From: Mycobacterium sp. ACS4054
GTDB taxonomy: Bacteria > Actinomycetota > Actinomycetes > Mycobacteriales > Mycobacteriaceae
Direction: 5' to 3'
Length of the DNA: 64,000 bases
Assembly (NCBI RefSeq): GCF_001667275.1
Contig: NZ_LZHV01000061.1
Location: 186,001-250,000 of the forward strand
A model generated the notes under the pieces. That model saw only the letters and a program-made list of their open reading frames with translations, was not told where the DNA came from and did no database searches. Both the position numbers and the translations under genes were made by a program. This document shows, in pieces, positions 40,698 to 49,359 of the stretch (position 1 is its first letter; every line of letters starts with the position of its first letter).

Positions 40698-41909
40698 ATG
40701 TCCGAAGAAGCCTTCATCTACGAGGCGATCCGCACCCCCCGCGGCAAGCAGAAGAACGGCTCGTTGAACGAGGTCAAGCCGCTGAACCTGGTCGTCGGCC
40801 TGATCGAGGAGCTGCGCAGGCGCCACCCCGATCTGGACGAGAGCCTGATCAGTGACGTCATCCTGGGGTGCGTATCACCCGTGGGTGACCAGGGCGGCGA
40901 CATCGCCCGCACCGCCGTGATCGCGGCCGGCATGCCCGACACCGTCGGCGGCGTGCAACTCAACCGGTTCTGCGCCTCCGGGCTGGAGGCCGTCAACACC
41001 GCCGCGCAGAAGGTCCGGTCCGGCTGGGACGATCTGGTGCTCGCCGGCGGTGTGGAGTCGATGAGCCGCGTCCCGATGGGCTCCGACGGCGGCGCAATGA
41101 TGGCCGACCCGGCCACGTCCTACGACGCCTACATCGTCCCGCAGGGCATCGGCGCGGACCTGATCGCGACCATCGAGGGCTTCTCCCGCGACGACGTCGA
41201 CGCCTACGCGCTGCGCTCGCAGGAGCTGGCCGCGGCGGCCTGGTCGGGCGGCTACTTCGCCAAGTCGGTGGTTCCGGTCCGCGACCAGAACGGCCTGCTG
41301 ATCCTCGACCACGACGAGCACATGCGCCCCGAGACCACGATGGAGGGCCTGGCCAAGCTGAAGCCCGCGTTCGAGGGCCTCGCCGCGATGGCCGGCTTCG
41401 ACGACGTGGCGCTGCAGAAGTACCACTGGGTCGAGAAGATCAACCACGTCCACACCGGCGGCAACAGCTCGGGCATCGTGGACGGCTCTGCGTTGGTACT
41501 CGTCGGTAACGAGAGGGCGGGCACGTCGCAGGGCCTGACCCCGCGCGCCCGCATCGTCGCCACGGCCACCACGGGCGCCGACCCGACGATCATGCTGACC
41601 GGCCCGACGCCGGCCACCCAGAAGGCGCTCGACCGGGCCGGCCTGACGGTCGACGACATCGACCTGTTCGAGCTGAACGAGGCGTTCGCGTCGGTCGTGC
41701 TGAAGTTCCAGAAGGACCTGAACATCCCCGACGAGAAGCTCAACGTCAACGGTGGCGCCATCGCGATGGGCCACCCGCTGGGCGCCACCGGCGCCATGAT
41801 CCTGGGCACCATGGTCGACGAGCTCGAGCGCCGCGGCGCCCGGCGCGCGCTGATCACACTGTGCATCGGCGGCGGCATGGGTGTCGCCACCATCATCGAG
41901 AGGGTTTAA
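40698..41909 (+). CDS. fadA: Acetyl-CoA acyltransferase (thiolase), beta-oxidation complex beta subunit
   Basis: A 403-residue thiolase equivalent to M. tuberculosis fadA (Rv0859). All catalytic residues are present: nucleophile Cys in [11 protein letters not shown], His in [14 protein letters not shown], second Cys in [11 protein letters not shown]. With FadB it forms the alpha2-beta2 trifunctional beta-oxidation complex and splits 3-ketoacyl-CoA into acetyl-CoA and a shortened acyl-CoA. ATG has AGAGGA 7 bp upstream; fadB follows after 4 bp. Confidence 0.95.
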   Translation: MSEEAFIYEAIRTPRGKQKNGSLNEVKPLNLVVGLIEELRRRHPDLDESLISDVILGCVSPVGDQGGDIARTAVIAAGMPDTVGGVQLNRFCASGLEAVNTAAQKVRSGWDDLVLAGGVESMSRVPMGSDGGAMMADPATSYDAYIVPQGIGADLIATIEGFSRDDVDAYALRSQELAAAAWSGGYFAKSVVPVRDQNGLLILDHDEHMRPETTMEGLAKLKPAFEGLAAMAGFDDVALQKYHWVEKINHVHTGGNSSGIVDGSALVLVGNERAGTSQGLTPRARIVATATTGADPTIMLTGPTPATQKALDRAGLTVDDIDLFELNEAFASVVLKFQKDLNIPDEKLNVNGGAIAMGHPLGATGAMILGTMVDELERRGARRALITLCIGGGMGVATIIERV

Positions 41910-41913
41910 GACC

Positions 41914-44058
41914 ATGGCAGAGAACACCATTCAGTGGGACAAGGATGCCGACGGCATCGTCACGCTGACCTTGGACGACCCGACCGGGTCGGCCAACGTG
42001 ATGAACGAGCACTACAAGGAATCGATGCACAAGGCCGTCGAACGTCTTGTCGCGGAGAAGGATTCGGTCACCGGTGTGGTGATCACGAGCGCCAAGAAGA
42101 CGTTCTTCGCCGGTGGTGACCTCAAGAGCATGATCACCGCCGGGCCCGAGAACGCCGGTGAGGTCTTCGCCGAGGTCGAGGACATCAAGCGCGACCTGCG
42201 CACCCTGGAGACCCTGGGCAAGCCGGTGGTGGCCGCCATCAACGGCGCGGCGCTCGGCGGCGGTCTGGAGATCGCGCTCGCCTGCCACCACCGCATCGTC
42301 GCCGACGTCAAGGGCGTCCAGCTGGGTCTGCCCGAGGTCACGTTGGGCCTGCTGCCCGGTGGCGGCGGCGTCACCCGGGTGACGCGGATGCTCGGCATCC
42401 AGAACGGCTTCCTCAACGTGCTGAGCCAGGGCACCCGGTTCAAGCCGGCCGCGGCCAAGGACAACGGCCTGGTCGACGAGATCGTTGGCAGCGTCGACGA
42501 ATTGGTGCCCGCGGCAAAGGCGTGGATCAAGGCCAACCCCGAGTCGCACACCCAGCCGTGGGACGTCAAGGGCTACAAGATTCCCGGCGGCACGCCGTCG
42601 TCACCTGCGCTGGCGGCCATTCTGCCGTCGTTCCCGTCGCTGCTGCGCAAGCAGCTCAAGGGCGCGCCGATGCCGGCGCCGCGGGCCATCCTGGCCGCGG
42701 CCGTCGAGGGCACGCAGGTGGACTTCGACACCGCCACCCGCATCGAGAGCCGCTACTTCACCGAACTGGTCACCGGCCAGGTCGCCAAGAACATGATCCA
42801 GGCGTTCTTCTTCGACCTGCAGCACATCAACGGCGGCGGTTCGCGGCCGGACGGCATCGCGCCGGTCAAGATCAACAAGATCGGTGTGCTCGGCGCGGGC
42901 ATGATGGGCGCCGGGATCGCCTATGTCTCGGCCAAGGCCGGTTACGACGTGGTGCTCAAGGACGTCAGCCTCGAGGCCGCGCAGAAGGGCAAGGGCTACT
43001 CGGAAAAGCTTGAGGCCAAAGCGCTTCAGCGCGGCAAGACCACCGAGGAGAAGAGCAAGGCGCTGCTGGACCGCATCACGCCGTCGGCCGACCCCGCCGA
43101 CTTCAAGGGTGTCGACTTCGTGATCGAGGCGGTGTTCGAGAACCAGGAACTCAAGCACAAGGTGTTCGGTGAGATCGAGGACATCGTCGAACCCAACGCG
43201 CTGCTCGGGTCCAACACCTCCACGCTGCCGATCACCGGCCTGGCGACCGGCGTCAAGCGGCAGGAGGACTTCATCGGGATCCACTTCTTCTCGCCGGTCG
43301 ACAAGATGCCGCTGGTCGAAATCATCAAGGGCGAGAAGACTTCCGACGAGGCGCTGGCCCGCGTGTTCGACTACACGCTGGCCATCGGCAAGACCCCGAT
43401 CGTGGTCAACGACAGCCGCGGCTTCTTCACCAGCCGCGTCATCGGCACCTTCGTCAACGAGGCGCTCGCAATGCTCGGCGAGGGCGTCGAGCCGGCCAGC
43501 ATCGAGCACGCCGGCTCGCAGGCCGGCTACCCGGCGCCGCCGCTGCAGCTGTCCGACGAGCTCAACCTGGAGCTGATGCACAAGATCGCCACCGCCACCC
43601 GCAAGGGTGTGGAGGACGCCGGCGGCACCTACGAGCCGCACCCGGCCGAGGCCGTCGTGGAGAAGATGATCGAGATCGGTCGCCCGTCGCGGTTGAAGGG
43701 GGCCGGCTTCTACGAGTACGTAGACGGCAAGCGCACCGGCCTCTGGCCGGGCCTGCGCGAGACGTTCAAGTCGGGCAGCGCGGAGATTCCGTTGCAGGAC
43801 ATGATCGATCGCATGCTGTTCGCCGAGGCGCTGGAAACCCAAAAGTGCCTCGACGAGGGCGTTTTGACGTCGACCGCCGACGCCAACATCGGCTCGATCA
43901 TGGGCATCGGGTTCCCGCCGTGGACCGGTGGTAGCGCGCAGTTCATCGTCGGCTACCAAGGCGCCGGCGGGACGGGCAAGGAGGCCTTCGTGGCCCGCGC
44001 CCGCGAGCTGGCCGCCAAGTACGGCGACCGCTTCAACCCGCCGGCTTCGCTGACGTAG
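41914..44058 (+). CDS. fadB: Fatty-acid oxidation complex alpha subunit (enoyl-CoA hydratase / 3-hydroxyacyl-CoA dehydrogenase)
   Basis: A 714-residue two-domain enzyme, counterpart of M. tuberculosis fadB (Rv0860). The N-terminal crotonase domain (to about 290) has both Glu residues (GGGLEIALA, GLPEVTLGLLPGGGG). The C-terminal dehydrogenase has the NAD motif GVLGAGMMGAGIAY and catalytic His in GIHFFSPVDKMPLVE. It hydrates 2-enoyl-CoA then oxidises the 3-hydroxyacyl-CoA. Followed by an intrinsic terminator at 44069. Confidence 0.95.
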   Translation: MAENTIQWDKDADGIVTLTLDDPTGSANVMNEHYKESMHKAVERLVAEKDSVTGVVITSAKKTFFAGGDLKSMITAGPENAGEVFAEVEDIKRDLRTLETLGKPVVAAINGAALGGGLEIALACHHRIVADVKGVQLGLPEVTLGLLPGGGGVTRVTRMLGIQNGFLNVLSQGTRFKPAAAKDNGLVDEIVGSVDELVPAAKAWIKANPESHTQPWDVKGYKIPGGTPSSPALAAILPSFPSLLRKQLKGAPMPAPRAILAAAVEGTQVDFDTATRIESRYFTELVTGQVAKNMIQAFFFDLQHINGGGSRPDGIAPVKINKIGVLGAGMMGAGIAYVSAKAGYDVVLKDVSLEAAQKGKGYSEKLEAKALQRGKTTEEKSKALLDRITPSADPADFKGVDFVIEAVFENQELKHKVFGEIEDIVEPNALLGSNTSTLPITGLATGVKRQEDFIGIHFFSPVDKMPLVEIIKGEKTSDEALARVFDYTLAIGKTPIVVNDSRGFFTSRVIGTFVNEALAMLGEGVEPASIEHAGSQAGYPAPPLQLSDELNLELMHKIATATRKGVEDAGGTYEPHPAEAVVEKMIEIGRPSRLKGAGFYEYVDGKRTGLWPGLRETFKSGSAEIPLQDMIDRMLFAEALETQKCLDEGVLTSTADANIGSIMGIGFPPWTGGSAQFIVGYQGAGGTGKEAFVARARELAAKYGDRFNPPASLT

Positions 44059-44068
44059 TGTGCTTCTC

Positions 44069-44108
44069 GCAAGAGCCCCCGAAGCCGTTGAGCTTCGGGG
44101 GCTTTTGC
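44069..44108 (+). terminator. Intrinsic terminator after fadB
   Basis: A 12-bp perfect stem (44074-44085 with 44092-44103, arms AGCCCCCGAAGC and GCTTCGGGGGCT), 6-base loop, followed by TTTT; with one G-T pair the stem extends to 18 bp. It lies 11 bp after the fadB stop. Canonical U-tract terminators are uncommon in mycobacteria. Confidence 0.85.
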
Positions 44109-44191
44109 GTGCCGGCGCATCGAGACATGAACCTCTGCGGCGACGACCGGCGTGTCGCCGCAACAGGTCATGTGTCGCGGCGCGAGAGGGG

Positions 44192-45055
44192 TTACCCCTT
44201 GAGGGCGGCGGCGAGCCGGCGCCATTCCTCGCGCGGGAAGGCCTTCGGATCCGCCAGCAGCACTTGCACGCAGACGTGGTCGGCGCCGGCCGCGCGGTGG
44301 TCGGCGACCCTGCGCATGATCGCCTCCTCGTCCCCCCACGCGATGATCGCGTCGAAAAGCCGGTCGCTCACCCGTGCCACCTCCTCTTCGGAGAAGCCGC
44401 TACGCAGCAGGTTGTTGGCGTAGTTGGGCAGCGCCAAATACGAACGCAGCCAATCCGTTCCGAGGCGGCGCGCCTCGTCGGCGCTGTCGGTGAGGATCAC
44501 CGTCTGCTCGGGCAGCAGCAGCGGGCCCTCACCCAACGTCGAACGCGCGGAGGCGGTGTGCTCCGGGGTGACCAGGTAGGGGTGCGCCCCGGCGGCGCGG
44601 GTGGCGGACAGGGTCAGCATCTTCGGCCCGAGCGCGGCGAGGACCCGTCGCCCGGTGGGGACTGGCCGCGACGCGGCGTCCAGCCCGTCCAGGAACGACG
44701 CCGTCGCCGCCAGCGGCTTGCGGTAGCGCCCGGGTTGGCCGGCGTCGATCAGCGGTGCGTGGCTGACCCCGATGCCGAGCAGGAAGCGGTCCCCGTGCTC
44801 GTCGGTGAGCGCCGCGTACGAATCGGCGACGTCGCCGGCCGAATGCATCCACAGGTTGAGGATCCCGGTGGCGATCACGGTCCGCTTGGTCGCGGCGAGC
44901 AGGTTGCCGACCGCGTCGAACACCGGGCCGCCCACGTCGGGGATCCACAGCGCAGGGAAGCCCAACTCGTCCAATTCCGCTGCGGCCTCGGCGGATTCGG
45001 ACGGGTCACCGTAACGCAGTTGGCTGCTCCAGATTCCGACACCGGTCAGTTCCAT
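44192..45055 (-). CDS. LLM-class (luciferase-like) flavin or F420-dependent oxidoreductase
   Basis: A 287-residue luciferase-like TIM-barrel oxidoreductase. Family marks are the LDELGFPALWIPDVGGP start of the barrel, TVIATGILNLWMHS, and FLLGIGVSHAPLI. In mycobacteria most of these use coenzyme F420 rather than FMN; the GIGVSHAPL segment is common in putative F420 enzymes, so F420 is likely but not proven. ATG 45055 sits 10 bp inside the end of the FAD monooxygenase gene, so the two are co-translated. Start of an accessory block absent from this place in M. tuberculosis. Confidence 0.85.
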   Translation of the reverse strand: MELTGVGIWSSQLRYGDPSESAEAAAELDELGFPALWIPDVGGPVFDAVGNLLAATKRTVIATGILNLWMHSAGDVADSYAALTDEHGDRFLLGIGVSHAPLIDAGQPGRYRKPLAATASFLDGLDAASRPVPTGRRVLAALGPKMLTLSATRAAGAHPYLVTPEHTASARSTLGEGPLLLPEQTVILTDSADEARRLGTDWLRSYLALPNYANNLLRSGFSEEEVARVSDRLFDAIIAWGDEEAIMRRVADHRAAGADHVCVQVLLADPKAFPREEWRRLAAALKG

Positions 45056-46275
45056 GGGGCATCTCTCCTCTCGTCGTCTTCGCCGTAGTCGGGTACCGGC
45101 ATCGAATCGTGCATCCGGACGCCGCTGGTGTTCAGCTTCGCCAGCGAGCGGGAGAGGGTCCCGGGCAGCAGCGACACCAGTTGGGCGCCGCGGGTCAAGG
45201 CCCACACCCCCAGTCGCGAGCCGGGAATGATGCCCTTGGCGGCGCCGCGCGCGAAGGCCCGGCTGCGGTGCACCGGTTCGCGCATCTGCAGTTCGTAGGC
45301 CGCGAACGCGCGCAGGTGGTCGCCTTCCGCCCGGGCCAGCTCCCCGGCCAGCACGTAGGCGCCGAGCACCGCGAGGCTGGTGCTGCCGCCCACCGCGGGG
45401 CCGGGGCAGTACCCCGCGTCGCCGACGAGGGTGACCCGCCGCCGCGACCACCTGTCGAGCCGCAGCTGGCTGATCGCGTCGAAGTAGAACGCGGGCGTGC
45501 GGTCGATTTCGCCCAGCCAGCCGTCCACCTGCTCGTGCATGCGCGCGAAGGCTTCACGCACGAATTCCTTCTGCCGCAACACATCCCGATGATCGTAGTC
45601 GAGCTCTCGCTCGCTGCGGAACAGGAAGACCGCCCGCGCGTCGGCCAAGTGCTCGGCGGTGTAGATGCCGGCGAGGCGGCCCACGCCGACGTGGCAGGTC
45701 ATCTCGCCGGCGCTGGCCAATGCCTTCGGCGCCGATACCACCGCCAGGTAACCGCCGAGGAACCGGGTGAGGCCGGCTTCGTCGCCGAACGTCAGCTGCC
45801 GGACGTTGGAGTGCAGGCCGTCCGCGCCCACGATGACGTCGAACCGGCGGGCCGGGGCCCGCTCGAACGTCACGTCGCCCTCATGGTCGATCGCGGTGAT
45901 CGAGTCGCCGAACAGGTACTCGACGTCGTCGCGGCCGGCGGCGTAGTAGATCTCGCTGAGGTCGTCACGCATGATCTCCACGTGCCGGTCCGACGTGGCG
46001 GCGTAGATCTTCGTGAGGTCGATCTCGAAGGGCCGCGCCCGGCCCTCGCGGTGCATGGTCATGCGGTTCGTTCCGGTGGCGAGCGCCTCGATCTGGGGCA
46101 GGACGCCCATGTTCGCCGAGATCTCCATCGCGGGCCGGAACAGGTCGACGGCGTGGCCGCCGGTCTTGCGCAGCGCGGGCGCCCGCTCGACGACGGTGAC
46201 GTCGAAGCCGCGGCGGGTCAGCCAGTACGCCAGCACGGGGCCGGCGATGCTGGCGCCCGAGACGAGGACCCGCAC
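45046..46275 (-). CDS. FAD-dependent monooxygenase (group A flavoprotein hydroxylase)
   Basis: A 409-residue flavin hydroxylase. The FAD motif at the N-terminus is VLVSGASIAGPVLAYWL, the DG motif is GADGLHSNVRQ and the GD motif LVGDAGYCPGPAVGG. Members hydroxylate aromatics or modify antibiotics such as tetracyclines and rifamycins; this one's substrate is unknown. GTG or ATG-type start at 46275 gives the expected N-terminus directly at the first beta strand. Operon with the LLM oxidoreductase. Confidence 0.88.
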   Translation of the reverse strand: MRVLVSGASIAGPVLAYWLTRRGFDVTVVERAPALRKTGGHAVDLFRPAMEISANMGVLPQIEALATGTNRMTMHREGRARPFEIDLTKIYAATSDRHVEIMRDDLSEIYYAAGRDDVEYLFGDSITAIDHEGDVTFERAPARRFDVIVGADGLHSNVRQLTFGDEAGLTRFLGGYLAVVSAPKALASAGEMTCHVGVGRLAGIYTAEHLADARAVFLFRSERELDYDHRDVLRQKEFVREAFARMHEQVDGWLGEIDRTPAFYFDAISQLRLDRWSRRRVTLVGDAGYCPGPAVGGSTSLAVLGAYVLAGELARAEGDHLRAFAAYELQMREPVHRSRAFARGAAKGIIPGSRLGVWALTRGAQLVSLLPGTLSRSLAKLNTSGVRMHDSMPVPDYGEDDERRDAPWN

Positions 46276-46338
46276 GACGACCTCCCGCTTGCCTGACGAT
46301 GGACCAGCCTAGCGGCGGACCCCGCCGAACGATCGGGC

Positions 46339-46344
46339 TAGAGT
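46339..46344 (+). promoter_or_regulatory. Candidate -10 box for a leaderless LLM oxidoreductase transcript
   Basis: TAGAGT, 8 bases before the ATG at 46353, no ribosome site between. The 77-bp gap to the divergent FAD monooxygenase start must hold both promoters. Confidence 0.4.
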
Positions 46345-46352
46345 CCGTTGCT

Positions 46353-47342
46353 ATGCGCTTCGGTCTCTTCATCCCGCAAGGCTGGCGAATGGATCTGGTC
46401 GACATCGAACCGGAGAGGCACTGGGCGGTGATGCGCGACCTTGCCACCTACGCCGACAACAGCGCTTGGGACTCGCTGTGGGTGTACGACCACTTTCACA
46501 CCGTCCCGATGCCGACGGACGAAGCCACCCACGAGGCGTGGTCGCTGATGGCCGCGTATGCGGCGGTCACGTCGCGGATCAAGCTCGGCCAGATGTGCAC
46601 CGCGATGAGCTACCGCAACCCGGTGTACCTGGCCAAGGTCGCGGCGACCGCCGACGTCATCTCCGGTGGGCGGATCCAGATGGGCATCGGCGGTGGCTGG
46701 TACGAACACGAATGGCGCGCTTACGGTTACGGCTTCCCCTCGGCTGGTGTGCGGCTGGGCCGGCTGGACGAGGGCGTCCAGATCATGCGCGACGCCTGGC
46801 GCGACGGCAGGGTCAGCTTCGACGGCAAGCACTATCAGGTCGACGGCGCGATTGTGTCACCCAAACCCCTGCAGGACAACGGGATTCCGCTGTGGATCGC
46901 CGGCGGTGGCGAGAAGGTCACCCTGCGCATCGCGGCGAAGTACGCGCAGTACACCAACTTCGCGCCGGAACCCGAGGCGTTCGCCCACAAGTCGGAGGTG
47001 CTGGCGCAGCACTGCGAGCAGGTGGGCACCGACTTCGATGCCATCGTGCGCTCGGCCAACGTCAACGCGGTCGTCGGGACGTCGGATGCCGACGTCAAGG
47101 ACCGGCTGCAGCGGGTGCGCGACCGCATCGTGCGCTACGTGCCCGAGGCCGCCGCCGATGCGATGCTCGCCGCGGGCAGCGGACCCGATTCGGCGACGGG
47201 CACCCCGGAACGGGTGATCGAGCGGCTCGCCGGGCTACGCGACCTCGGATGCGACTACGCCATCTGCTATTTCCCGGAGGCGGCGTACGACCGGTCCGGC
47301 ATCGAGTTGTTCGAGCGCGAGGTGATCCCCGCGCTGAGCTAG
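46353..47342 (+). CDS. LLM-class F420-dependent oxidoreductase
   Basis: A 329-residue luciferase-like enzyme. Barrel motifs: MRFGLFIPQG at the start, DSLWVYDHFHTVP (F420-binding His/Asp region), RIKLGQMCTAMSYRNPVYLA, and RIQMGIGGGWYEHEW. This pattern is that of the larger mycobacterial F420-dependent oxidoreductases. I chose ATG 46353, not an in-frame ATG at 46299, because the family starts here and a -10 box lies just upstream. Ends overlapping the convergent small gene by 4 bp. Confidence 0.88.
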   Translation: MRFGLFIPQGWRMDLVDIEPERHWAVMRDLATYADNSAWDSLWVYDHFHTVPMPTDEATHEAWSLMAAYAAVTSRIKLGQMCTAMSYRNPVYLAKVAATADVISGGRIQMGIGGGWYEHEWRAYGYGFPSAGVRLGRLDEGVQIMRDAWRDGRVSFDGKHYQVDGAIVSPKPLQDNGIPLWIAGGGEKVTLRIAAKYAQYTNFAPEPEAFAHKSEVLAQHCEQVGTDFDAIVRSANVNAVVGTSDADVKDRLQRVRDRIVRYVPEAAADAMLAAGSGPDSATGTPERVIERLAGLRDLGCDYAICYFPEAAYDRSGIELFEREVIPALS

Positions 47343-47632
47343 ATGTCCGTCGTCGCGTACCGCTTCTTGACGGGGGGCGCGGCCAGCAGTGGGGGCAGCT
47401 CGGTCAGTTTCCCTTCGCCGGCGCGAAACGCGCGGTAGGTCTCGTCGTGCTCGACCGAGTCCCATAGTTCGTAGATCAGCCAGTGGGCGTCGTCGTCCTC
47501 GTCGACGAGCACGTCGGTGCGGACGTTCCCGGCGAAGGCGCGGGTGTCCCGCAGCGCCCGGCCCATGACGTCGCGCGCCTGCGGCACCGCGTCGGGCTTG
47601 AACTTCAGTTCGAGTATCACCGTGACTGGCAT
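47339..47632 (-). CDS. Small antibiotic-biosynthesis-monooxygenase-like (ABM/YgiN) protein
   Basis: A 97-residue protein with the dimeric alpha-beta barrel pattern of ABM-domain proteins: VTVILELKFKPDAVPQAR, TDVLVDEDDDAHWLIYELWD, HDETYRAFRAGEG. Such proteins include quinol monooxygenases and haem-degrading enzymes. ATG 47632 gives the family start. Convergent with the LLM gene; probably a single-gene unit. Confidence 0.8.
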   Translation of the reverse strand: MPVTVILELKFKPDAVPQARDVMGRALRDTRAFAGNVRTDVLVDEDDDAHWLIYELWDSVEHDETYRAFRAGEGKLTELPPLLAAPPVKKRYATTDI

Positions 47633-47764
47633 GGTCTCAAGATATCCGCGGGTCCAGTCGCGCAGCATCGGGCACAAGAATGAGAATGCGGTTTCCACTT
47701 TTCGGAAAGCTGTTATACGGTTCAGTGAGCAACATTCTGTTTGGCGCTGCTGGAGGATCCCCCG

Positions 47765-48181
47765 ATGCAAAAGGCCCTTGCCCCCGAGATCTCTACCTGG
47801 CCCGACGAGAGCCCACAGCTGATCGGCAGCCGGTGCGGCAGCTGCGGCGCCACCACCTTTCCGGTGCAACAGTGGTGCCCGCGCTGCAGCCTCGGCGAGA
47901 TGACCGACGTGCTGCTGCCGCGCCGCGGAACCCTCGTCGCGTGGACCACCCAGGGCTTCCCGCCCGGGGCCCCCTACGCGGGCCCCACCGGTAAGGACTT
48001 CGTCCCGTTCGGCGTCGGCCTCGTGCAGCTCGACGACGTGATCCGGGTGGAGGGCCGGCTGACCGAGAATGACCCCGCCAAGCTGCAGTTCGGTCAGGAG
48101 GTCGAGCTGACCATGGTGCCGCTGACCACCGATGACGAGGGCGCCGAGATCATGACGTTCGCCTTCCGGCCGGTCGCATAG
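47765..48181 (+). CDS. DUF35 OB-fold/zinc-ribbon protein
   Basis: A 138-residue DUF35 protein: rubredoxin-like zinc ribbon with Cys24, Cys27, Cys38 and Cys41 (RCGSCG, WCPRCS) followed by an OB-fold. DUF35 proteins bind acyl-CoA and partner with thiolase-like or Ltp aldolase enzymes, supplying an acyl-CoA channel. The gene is 10 bp upstream of just such a thiolase-like gene. ATG 47765 follows GGAGG. Confidence 0.9.
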   Translation: MQKALAPEISTWPDESPQLIGSRCGSCGATTFPVQQWCPRCSLGEMTDVLLPRRGTLVAWTTQGFPPGAPYAGPTGKDFVPFGVGLVQLDDVIRVEGRLTENDPAKLQFGQEVELTMVPLTTDDEGAEIMTFAFRPVA

Positions 48182-48191
48182 GGAGACTGAG

Positions 48192-49337
48192 ATGACCAAC
48201 GATGTCGCCATCATCGGCGTGGGCCTGCATCCGTTCGGCCGGTTCGACAAGACCGCGATGCAGATGGGCGCCGAGGCCATCCAATCCGCGTTGGCCGACG
48301 CCGGGGTGGACTGGAAGGACATCCAATTCGGCTTCGGCGGTAGCCACGAGGTGTCCAACCCTGACGCGGTGACGCGTTTGGTGGGGTTGACCGGCATCAC
48401 GTTCACCAACGTGTTCAACGCCTGCGCCACCGCCGCCAGCGCCATCCAGCAGACTGCCGACACCATCCGGCTGGGCAAGTACGACATCGGCATCGCCATC
48501 GGCTTGGACAAGCACCCGCGCGGCGCGTTCACCGACGACCCCGCGAAGCTGGCGCTGCCGCAGTGGTACGCGCAGAACGGTCAGTTCGTCACCACCAAAT
48601 TCTTCGGCATGAAGGCCAACAAGTACCTGCACGACCACAACATCTCGCAGGCCACGCTGGCGAAGGTGGCGGCCAAGAACTTCCGCAACGGCGCGCTGAA
48701 CCCGAATGCGTTCCGCCGCAAGCCGATTCCCGAAGAGGAGATCCTCAACTCGCCCGTGCTCAACTACCCGCTGACGCAGTACATGTTCTGCGCGCCCGAC
48801 GAGGGCGCCGCCGCGGTGATCATGTGCCGGGCCGACATCGCGCACAAGTACACCGACAAGCCGGTGTACGTGCGGGCCTGCGAGATTCGCACGCGGCGGT
48901 ACGGCGCCTACGAGGTGCACGCCACCTTCGCCCCGCTGGATGAGGACGTCTCACCCACGGTGTACGCGTCCAAGGCGGCCTACGAGGCCGCCGGCATCGG
49001 GCCCGAGGACGTCGACGTAGCCCAGCTGCAGGACACCGACGCCGGCAACGAGGTCATCCACATGGCCGAGACCGGCCTGTGTGCCGACGGCGAGCAGGAG
49101 AAGCTGCTGGCCGACGGCGCCACCGAGATCCACGGCTCGATGCCCGTCAACACCGACGGCGGGCTGATCGCCAACGGCGAGCCGATCGGCGCGTCGGGGC
49201 TGCGGCAGATGCACGAACTGGTGCGCCAGCTGCGCGGTGAGGCGGGCGAACGTCAGGTGCCCGGCGACCCGCGCGTCGGCCTGGCGCAGGTGTACGGCGC
49301 GCCCGGCACCGCATCGGCGACCATCCTGTCGCTTTAG
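48192..49337 (+). CDS. Thiolase-like protein lacking thiolase His/Cys; probable Ltp-type aldolase or lipid-transfer protein
   Basis: A 381-residue thiolase-fold protein. The first Cys is present (Cys78 in FNACATAAS), but the catalytic His of thiolases is Glu330 (ANGEPIGASG) and the second Cys motif is replaced by VYGAPGTAS with Tyr368. FadA in this same window keeps all three. Together with a DUF35 partner this is the pattern of Ltp retro-aldolases from steroid side-chain degradation, which cleave a beta-hydroxy acyl-CoA and use Tyr residues. The assignment to aldolase is inference; it is unlikely to be a true thiolase. Confidence 0.85.
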   Translation: MTNDVAIIGVGLHPFGRFDKTAMQMGAEAIQSALADAGVDWKDIQFGFGGSHEVSNPDAVTRLVGLTGITFTNVFNACATAASAIQQTADTIRLGKYDIGIAIGLDKHPRGAFTDDPAKLALPQWYAQNGQFVTTKFFGMKANKYLHDHNISQATLAKVAAKNFRNGALNPNAFRRKPIPEEEILNSPVLNYPLTQYMFCAPDEGAAAVIMCRADIAHKYTDKPVYVRACEIRTRRYGAYEVHATFAPLDEDVSPTVYASKAAYEAAGIGPEDVDVAQLQDTDAGNEVIHMAETGLCADGEQEKLLADGATEIHGSMPVNTDGGLIANGEPIGASGLRQMHELVRQLRGEAGERQVPGDPRVGLAQVYGAPGTASATILSL

Positions 49338-49359
49338 CCGCTACCGCGAGGTGGTGACC

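Noticed and set aside
42601-44163. A 520-residue minus-strand open frame across fadB
   Set aside because: Shadow of the third-position GC bias of fadB; no recognisable protein features.
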